Of a stretch of 5,603 nt of DNA, positions 1 to 5,603 are shown in pieces (the stretch's first letter is position 1; the number at the start of each line of letters is the position of its first letter). The DNA is taken from contig JAFACJ010000636.1 of assembly GCA_023425615.1 (NCBI GenBank), forward strand, positions 1 through 5,603, written 5' to 3'. The notes under the pieces are model-generated. The model did no database searches and was not told the origin of the DNA. It saw only the letters and a list, made by a program, of their open reading frames with translations. This stretch comes from Actinomycetes bacterium (GTDB lineage: Bacteria; Actinomycetota; Actinomycetes; Streptosporangiales; Streptosporangiaceae). The position numbers were made by a program, and so were the translations under genes.

Positions 1-30
1 GGCGAGGACACCGAACTTCAGCCGCCCCAT
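1..30 (-). CDS. 5' end of a minus-strand gene leaving the window (unrecognised)
   Basis: An ATG at 30-28 on the minus strand opens a frame reading MGRLKFGVLA before the window ends. A purine-rich GAAGGG lies about 8 bases upstream of the ATG, a plausible ribosome binding site and better than most others here. A basic residue pair followed by hydrophobic residues would suit the start of a signal peptide or membrane segment, but ten codons cannot establish that. The gene is in the same direction as the UvrA-like gene, separated from it by a strong hairpin, so it is probably transcribed separately. The product is unknown. The start call rests only on the ribosome binding site and the open frame. 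Confidence 0.4.
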   Translation of the reverse strand, partial: MGRLKFGVLA

Positions 31-143
31 AGCAGCAACCCTTCACCTGACCGCGCGCCCGCGGGGTGTGGTCAGCCGCCCACCCCCTGTCGATCAAATT
101 TCCACATGTCGGGTACAGGGGCAATCAACGGACCGTTCGTTAA
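31..143 (-). promoter_or_regulatory. Upstream region of the leftmost gene with an 11-bp palindrome
   Basis: This stretch lies between the hairpin at 144-170 and the ATG at 30 on the minus strand, and is locally more AT-rich (around 90-130) than the flanking coding DNA, as expected for a promoter. It contains AACGG-A-CCGTT at 127-137, a perfect 5-bp inverted repeat with a one-base centre, and GTTAAC at 139-144. On the minus strand a TTGATT (128-123) resembles a -35 box, but I see no convincing -10 box at the usual distance. The promoter is inferred from position; the palindrome could be a dimeric repressor site. No protein-coding gene is apparent here. Confidence 0.3.
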
Positions 144-170
144 CATGACGCCCGGTAGCCGGGCGTCATG
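144..170 (-). terminator. Hairpin terminator downstream of the UvrA-like gene
   Basis: CATGACGCCCGG (144-155), the three-base loop TAG, and CCGGGCGTCATG (159-170) form a perfect 12-bp inverted repeat. It begins 44 bases past the stop codon of the UvrA-like gene on the minus strand and is GC-rich. On the minus strand it is followed by TTAACG, so the T-run is only two bases. Such U-poor hairpins are commonly taken as terminators in actinomycetes. Being symmetric, it could work in both directions. Position and stem quality make termination the likeliest role; an operator is a less likely alternative. Confidence 0.7.
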
Positions 171-174
171 CCCG

Positions 175-214
175 GCCACCGGAGGGGCGCGGTGAGTGCC
201 ACCGGAGGGCGCGG

Positions 215-219
<5 letters not shown>
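175..219. repeat. Imperfect tandem direct repeat, two copies of about 22 bp
   Basis: Copy one (175-196) and copy two (198-219) both begin GCCACCGGAGGG and continue CGCGGT-AG(G). They differ by one extra G in copy one and by a G/C change near the end, and are offset by 23 bases. The stop codon of the UvrA-like gene (TCA at 215-217 on the plus strand) lies inside copy two, so the repeat spans the 3' end of the gene and the first bases after it. A local slippage duplication is the simplest explanation. Confidence 0.6.
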
Positions 220-2599
<2,380 letters not shown>

Positions 2600-2604
2600 G
2601 GCGA

Positions 2605-3054
2605 TCACGCTATCCGCGGCCTGGCGGCCGGCGCTTCTCGATTCCTGACCGGTCTGCTCACCTGCTTGGCCATGCATGACGGCATCCCCTCCGTCCCGCT
2701 CTCCACCTGCCGCCGGTAGACGCTGGGCGGCACGCCGACCAGCTCGGTGAAGCGGGTGCTGAAAGTGCCCAGCGACGAGCAGCCGACGGCGAAGCAGACC
2801 TCGGTGACGCTGAGGTCGCCGCGGCGCAGCAGCGCCATCGCGCGTTCGATGCGCCGCGTCATGAGGTAGGAGTACGGCGATTCGCCGTAGGCGCGCCGGA
2901 ACTCGCGGCTGAGGTGCCCGCCCGACATGTTCACGCTGCGGGCGAGCGCCTCGACGTTCAGCGGCTGCGCGTACTCCCGGTCGATCCGGTCACGGACGCG
3001 GCGCAGTAGCGCGAGGTCGCGCAGACGCTGCGCCGCGCTGGATTTGCTGGTCAC
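2605..3054 (-). CDS. AraC-type transcriptional regulator, DNA-binding domain only
   Basis: The 149-residue product (GTG start at 3054) is almost entirely an AraC/XylS double helix-turn-helix domain. The first helix-turn-helix is around residues 34-57 (VEALARSVNMSGGHLSREF), and the linker helix carries PYSYLMTRRIERAMALL (60-76). The second is around 83-114 (VTEVCFAVGCSSLGTFSTRF then TELVGVPPSVYR). No sensor or dimerisation domain precedes it, so any signal would have to act directly on this domain or through abundance. It is upstream of the UvrA-like gene, on the same strand and five bases apart, and is very likely its regulator. A GTG at 3102 would add 16 residues (RAPGGLSPPCG...), but it falls inside the loop of an inverted repeat and adds nothing domain-like, so 3054 is preferred. 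Neither start has a clear ribosome binding site. The tail after residue 117 is basic and of unknown role. Confidence 0.92.
   Translation of the reverse strand: MTSKSSAAQRLRDLALLRRVRDRIDREYAQPLNVEALARSVNMSGGHLSREFRRAYGESPYSYLMTRRIERAMALLRRGDLSVTEVCFAVGCSSLGTFSTRFTELVGVPPSVYRRQVESGTEGMPSCMAKQVSRPVRNREAPAARPRIA
2686..2692 (-). promoter_or_regulatory. Possible internal ribosome binding site for a longer UvrA-like protein
   Basis: On the minus strand GGAGGGG lies at 2692-2686, eight bases before ATG 2677, which is in frame with the UvrA-like gene. It is the best Shine-Dalgarno-like sequence in the window. Initiation there would add 26 residues and overlap araC by 73 bases. The same bases encode Glu-Gly in the araC frame, so the match may be coincidental. 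Confidence 0.35.
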
Positions 3055-3086
3055 CTGGGAAATCGTGCCACAAGGCGGTGACAATC

Positions 3087-3121
3087 CACCGGGCGCCCGC
3101 ACTCGGACGAACCGCCCGGTG
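3087..3121. repeat. 9-bp inverted repeat between the small membrane gene and araC
   Basis: CACCGGGCG (3087-3095) and CGCCCGGTG (3113-3121) are perfect reverse complements separated by 17 bases. The element lies in the gap after the stop codon of the membrane-protein gene (3137) and before the preferred araC start (3054), all on the minus strand. It could end transcription of the upstream gene, although no T-run follows, or act as an operator for AraC autoregulation. The sequence does not decide between these. The 82-base gap otherwise shows no gene. Confidence 0.45.
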
Positions 3122-3136
3122 CTGCTACGGCCCCTC

Positions 3137-3469
3137 CTAGTAGCTGAACAAGAAGTAGAGGATTTTGATGATCTCCAGCTGGGTGTCGCCGAGGAGGTAC
3201 ATCATGCAGCAGCCGCCGAGGAGGGCGACGCCGTAGATGATCCAGCTCGCCGCGATCAGCTTCGTCGCCGCTTCGGGATGGGTCCGCCGGAATCCCAGCG
3301 CGAACAGGGAGGTGATGACGCCGGGCACGGCCAGGAAGCACCACGCCACGGCCAGGGGAACGCCCAGGAGCACCGCGACGGCGATGGAACCGGCGCCGGG
3401 CGCGGACGGAGCCCACCCCGCCGGGCCGGCGTACGCGTGGACGCGGGGATGCTGCGGGGGGTGGCTCAT
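3137..3469 (-). CDS. Small membrane protein of unknown function
   Basis: This encodes 110 residues from ATG 3469, with AGAGGG about 7-8 bases upstream, a fair ribosome binding site. The first 27 residues are rich in Pro, Gly and Ala (MSHPPQHPRVHAYAGPAGW) and probably cytoplasmic and disordered. A hydrophobic stretch at about 28-60 is long enough for one long or two short membrane helices. A basic loop RRTHPEAATK (61-70) follows, then a second clear helix at about 71-94. The C-terminus is also hydrophobic (ILYFLFSY). Adjacent cysteines sit in the last helix region (GGCCMM, 85-90). I do not recognise a family with confidence; the layout recalls small actinobacterial proteins with a Pro-rich head and two membrane segments. 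It stands 97 bases after the permease stop, probably with its own promoter; a TAGGCT on the minus strand (3533-3528) is a possible -10 box. Confidence 0.8.
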   Translation of the reverse strand: MSHPPQHPRVHAYAGPAGWAPSAPGAGSIAVAVLLGVPLAVAWCFLAVPGVITSLFALGFRRTHPEAATKLIAASWIIYGVALLGGCCMMYLLGDTQLEIIKILYFLFSY

Positions 3470-3566
3470 CCGTGGCCCTCTCGGTCACAGGCGGGGGGTT
3501 CCGTGGCCTTCGGGAACCTGATCGTCCAGCCTAGCCGGAGTACGCCGTCCGGTGGCCGCATGCCGT
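3470..3566 (-). other. Intergenic gap after the exporter operon with two small inverted repeats
   Basis: Between the permease stop and the start of the small membrane protein there are two weak inverted repeats. CCGGA/TCCGG at 3535-3539 and 3548-3552 has an 8-base loop. GGTTCC/GGAACC at 3497-3502 and 3513-3518 has a 10-base loop. Either may contribute to ending the exporter transcript, but both stems are short and no T-run follows. The gap probably also holds the promoter of the small membrane gene. Confidence 0.25.
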
Positions 3567-4562
3567 TCAGGACTCCAGGCGGGTGCGGACCCACCACGCG
3601 CAGGCTCCGGCCAGGGCGAGGGCAGAGAGGAGGTAGAGCAGCGTCTCCCGCACTTGGAAGGCCCAGAAACGGTCGGCGGGCTGGTAGTCGACTGCCTGCC
3701 GGTAGCCCTGTCCGGCGACCCGGTCGAAGCAGATCAGGCCGCCCTGCCGTGACTTGTCCGGGCAGTTCAGCACCTGTGCGGGCACGAGGACGGCGCGGCC
3801 GTCCTTGACGGTGCGCTGGGAGGTCACCCACGCGCCGGGACGGTCGATCATCACCTTCAGTTCTCCGCTGGTGCCGATGAACCTCAGGTTCCGTTCGCTG
3901 ATCGTCACGGTGGTGTGCAGGGGCGCCATCAGGTGCGGCCGGACCGCCAGGGGCATCGCGATCTGGGCGCAGGCGACGGCGGCCAGCAGCAGCGCCATGG
4001 CGGGCAGGGTGCGGCGGACCAGGACCCCCAGGGCGACGCCGAGGACGAAGGCGAAGACGGCGTGCCCGACCGGGAGGACGCCCCTGGCCCCGAAGATCAG
4101 CGGGTGCAGCCGCGGGACGACGAAGACGCCGGGGCCCGGCCTGCCCTCCAGTTCGGCGACGGCCGCGTCGATGGGCGCCGCCCACCAGGTCATCACCGCG
4201 CCCAGCAGGCCGCCGGCGGCAGCGGCGGCCAGGGCGAGGAGCCCGAGCTTGACCGCCAGCCAGCGGGTCCGCCCGGTCATCGTCCAGATCAGCCGGTGGG
4301 TTCCGGCGTCCAGTTCGCGGGTGACCAGCGGCGCGCCCCAGAACATGCCGATGAGCGCGGGCAGCAGGAGCAGGGCCAGCCAGCCGGCGACGTACAGGCC
4401 GGTGCCGGTGCCGTCGACGCCGTCGAGGAAGGCGGCGCCGCGGGCGCGGTGGTCGCGGGCCAGCCCGTGGCCGGTCGCGGCGAGGGCGGCGGCGAGGACG
4501 AGGAGCCCCCCGAAGACCACCAGGGCCTGGGTGCGGAACTGCCGCCAGGTCAGCCAGATCAT
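3567..4562 (-). CDS. ABC-2 type transporter permease with extracytoplasmic loop domain
   Basis: This encodes 331 residues beginning MIWLTWRQFRTQALVV, a start typical of actinobacterial ABC exporter permeases. About six membrane helices can be placed near 13-30, 57-77, 103-127, 164-182, 185-205 and 305-325. After helix 2 comes the loop PLVTRELDAGTHRLIWTMTGRTRW (79-101), the conserved cytoplasmic coupling region of this family. Between helices 5 and 6 is a soluble stretch of about 100 residues (206-304), presumably outside the membrane, holding two cysteines (267 and 278) that could form a disulphide. The segment YQPADRFWAFQVRE before the last helix is a recurring feature of the family. The ATG overlaps the ATPase stop as ATGA, so the two are translationally coupled and form one transporter. 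The substrate is unknown. The frame stays open far upstream, but that part is a shadow of the ATPase gene. Confidence 0.93.
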   Translation of the reverse strand: MIWLTWRQFRTQALVVFGGLLVLAAALAATGHGLARDHRARGAAFLDGVDGTGTGLYVAGWLALLLLPALIGMFWGAPLVTRELDAGTHRLIWTMTGRTRWLAVKLGLLALAAAAAGGLLGAVMTWWAAPIDAAVAELEGRPGPGVFVVPRLHPLIFGARGVLPVGHAVFAFVLGVALGVLVRRTLPAMALLLAAVACAQIAMPLAVRPHLMAPLHTTVTISERNLRFIGTSGELKVMIDRPGAWVTSQRTVKDGRAVLVPAQVLNCPDKSRQGGLICFDRVAGQGYRQAVDYQPADRFWAFQVRETLLYLLSALALAGACAWWVRTRLES

Positions 4563-5269
4563 CGGTGCGCCTCCAGGTAGGACAGGACGAGGGGTTCGAG
4601 GTCGGTGAGGTGGTGGGCGGCGAGCAGGCTCCCGACGTCGCCCTCCGCCCGGACGCGGGAGGAGACGAGCACGACGAGGTGGTCGCACAGCGGCGCCATG
4701 TCGGAGACCAGGTGCGAGGAGAGCACGACGCTCAGGCCCCACTGCTCGGCGGCGTCCTTCAGCTCGCGCAGGAAGTCGCGGCGCGCCAGGGGGTCGAGGG
4801 CCGCCACCGGCTCGTCGAGGATCAGCAGTTCGGGGCGTTTGGCCAGGGCGAGGGTGAGGGCGAGCTGGGCGCGCTGGCCGCCGGACAGTCCCCCGGCGCG
4901 CTGGTCGTGCCGCAGGCCGAGGCGTTCGATCCGGGCGCGGGCCGGCCCCAGGTCCCAGCGGGGGCTGAGCCGGGCGCCCAGCGTGAGGTGCTCGGCGACG
5001 GTCAGCCGCGCGTAGACCGGGGTGTTCTGGGCGACGAACCCGATCCGGCCGAGGCGCGTGCCGGGACGTCCGCCGCACACCTCGATCGTCCCGGTGGTGG
5101 GGTTCAGCAGCCCGGCCGCCAGGTTCAGCAAGGTGGTCTTGCCCGCGCCGTTGGGGCCGACCAGCCCGACGACACGGCCCGCGGGGATCTCCAGGGTGCA
5201 GTCCGACAGCGCCCAGTGGCGCCGGTAGCGCTTGCCCAGTCCTCGGGCGCGCAGGATCGGTGATGACAT
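4559..5269 (-). CDS. ABC transporter ATP-binding protein
   Basis: This 236-residue cytoplasmic ATPase powers the permease encoded immediately downstream. Visible motifs are Walker A GPNGAGKT (38-45), Q-loop FVAQN (78-82), signature LSGGQ (128-132), Walker B LLILDEP (148-154) with catalytic Glu153, D-loop ALD (157-159) and H-loop SSH with His186. The set is complete, so it should be active. The C-terminus is compact: GDVGSLLAAHH runs straight into LTDLEPLVLSYLEAHR. Relatives in GntR-linked operons that I recall usually have about 50 more residues between these two pieces. ATG 5269 is preferred, as the protein then starts MSSPILRARGLGKRY; GTG 5278 would add three residues. Neither has an evident ribosome binding site. 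No GntR gene precedes it; instead a membrane-protein gene diverges from it, which may hold the regulatory input. Confidence 0.95.
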   Translation of the reverse strand: MSSPILRARGLGKRYRRHWALSDCTLEIPAGRVVGLVGPNGAGKTTLLNLAAGLLNPTTGTIEVCGGRPGTRLGRIGFVAQNTPVYARLTVAEHLTLGARLSPRWDLGPARARIERLGLRHDQRAGGLSGGQRAQLALTLALAKRPELLILDEPVAALDPLARRDFLRELKDAAEQWGLSVVLSSHLVSDMAPLCDHLVVLVSSRVRAEGDVGSLLAAHHLTDLEPLVLSYLEAHR

Positions 5270-5378
5270 GCGGACCACTGTGCGGGCGGCGCCCGAACGC
5301 CCGCTTCGACCGAAAGGGCGGTCCGGGTGGTTCTTTTGGCTGATCCTCCGCTCCGGGCCGGTTCGTATGCTGCCTGGT
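5270..5378. promoter_or_regulatory. Divergent promoter region of the exporter operon and the plus-strand membrane gene
   Basis: About 109 bases separate the two opposite start codons, so both promoters must lie here or extend into the coding ends. GCGGGC (5282-5287) and GCCCGC (5299-5304) form a 6-bp inverted repeat just upstream of the ATPase start. GACCG (5308-5312) and CGGTC (5319-5323) form another. Either could be an operator or a leader hairpin. I cannot identify a minus-strand -10/-35 pair with confidence. Confidence 0.5.
5366..5371 (+). promoter_or_regulatory. Candidate -10 box for leaderless transcription of the plus-strand gene
   Basis: TATGCT fits the actinomycete TANNNT pattern and ends seven bases before the ATG at 5379. 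Transcription would then start at or next to the A of the ATG. No Shine-Dalgarno sequence precedes this ATG, which agrees with a leaderless message, a common situation in actinomycetes. No good -35 box is seen at 17-18 bases; TTGGCT at 5336-5341 is too far away. Confidence 0.4.
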
Positions 5379-5603
5379 ATGGATCTTCCGTGGCGTCACT
5401 CCTCACGAGCCGCGACGGCTTTCGCGCTGGCGGTGGCGCTGGCCCTGGGGACCCGCCGCGAGGGCTGGGCGTTCGACCTGCTCGTGGGGGTCGCGGTGAG
5501 CGCGGCGATGCTGCTGCGGGAGCGGTCGCGGGGACGTGCCGCGGCGGCGGGCATCGGCGTGTGCCTCGCCGCCCAGCTCGCCGCCTGGCCGGGCGCCCTG
5601 CCC
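5379..5603 (+). CDS. N-terminal part of a membrane protein, possibly a sensor histidine kinase (incomplete)
   Basis: From ATG 5379 the frame is open for 75 codons to the window edge and begins MDLPWRHSSRAATAF. The visible part is largely hydrophobic. Membrane segments are likely around residues 11-24, 30-46 and 54-73, separated by short Arg-rich turns (GTRREGW and LLRERSRGR). Short helices alternating with Arg-rich turns at an N-terminus are common in actinobacterial two-component sensor kinases, which often sit beside ABC exporter operons, but no kinase motif is within view. Any small multi-spanning membrane protein would also fit. The gene diverges from the exporter operon and shares a short intergenic region with it, so a regulatory or functional link is plausible. 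The start is supported by reading-frame content and the nearby -10-like TATGCT. Confidence 0.65.
   Translation, partial: MDLPWRHSSRAATAFALAVALALGTRREGWAFDLLVGVAVSAAMLLRERSRGRAAAAGIGVCLAAQLAAWPGALP

Noticed and set aside
3090..3099. CGGGCGCCCG, a perfect 10-bp palindrome near araC
   Set aside because: It is pure G/C with no loop and such palindromes are frequent by chance at this composition. The longer 9-bp spaced repeat around it is the better signal.
3466..4185. Minus-strand open frame across the gap and permease in another frame
   Set aside because: It is a shadow of the permease with low-complexity Arg/Pro/Gly translation and no support from start or motifs.
4563..5399. Upstream in-frame extension of the permease into a 610-residue protein
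   Set aside because: The extra part overlaps the whole ATPase gene in a different frame and is Arg/Pro-rich. The ATGA overlap at 4559-4562 gives a natural permease start with a family-typical N-terminus.

Overview
The window is very GC-rich DNA with strong G/C bias at third codon positions, weak or absent Shine-Dalgarno sites, GTG starts and an antibiotic-resistance-type UvrA paralogue. All of this points to an actinomycete chromosome. A Streptosporangiales/Actinomadura-like host is a guess from style only. I see no mobile element, tRNA, rRNA, CRISPR array or phage gene. The region looks like ordinary accessory chromosome carrying two small functional modules.

Layout, left to right. (1) Positions 1-30 hold the first ten codons of a minus-strand gene that leaves the window; its upstream region is 31-143. 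(2) A perfect 12-bp inverted repeat at 144-170 lies just past the end of a minus-strand two-gene unit and is the best terminator candidate here. (3) That unit is an AraC-type DNA-binding protein without a ligand domain (about 2605-3054), followed by a short UvrA-like tandem ABC ATPase (215-2599). The ATPase keeps both nucleotide-binding sites and zinc-type CxxC pairs but has lost the UvrB-interaction domain, as in DrrC-type self-resistance proteins. (4) At 3055-3136 is a short gap with a 9-bp inverted repeat. (5) A small unrecognised membrane protein lies at 3137-3469. (6) An ABC exporter operon, also on minus, has the ATPase (4559-5269) overlapping the permease (3567-4562) by ATGA. (7) At 5379 a plus-strand gene for a membrane protein begins, divergent from the exporter, and runs off the right edge.

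How they may work together: the AraC/UvrA pair looks like a regulated DNA-intercalator or DNA-damage tolerance unit, with the regulator and effector co-transcribed. The ABC-2 type exporter may be controlled by, or partner with, the divergent membrane gene, which could be the N-terminus of a sensor kinase, though only 75 residues are visible. Whether the two modules are functionally connected cannot be told from sequence; both fit toxic-compound handling. I found no clearly new system. The most noteworthy points are the domain-reduced UvrA with its uncertain start inside araC, the strong hairpin and tandem repeat at its 3' end, and the extracytoplasmic two-cysteine domain in the permease.
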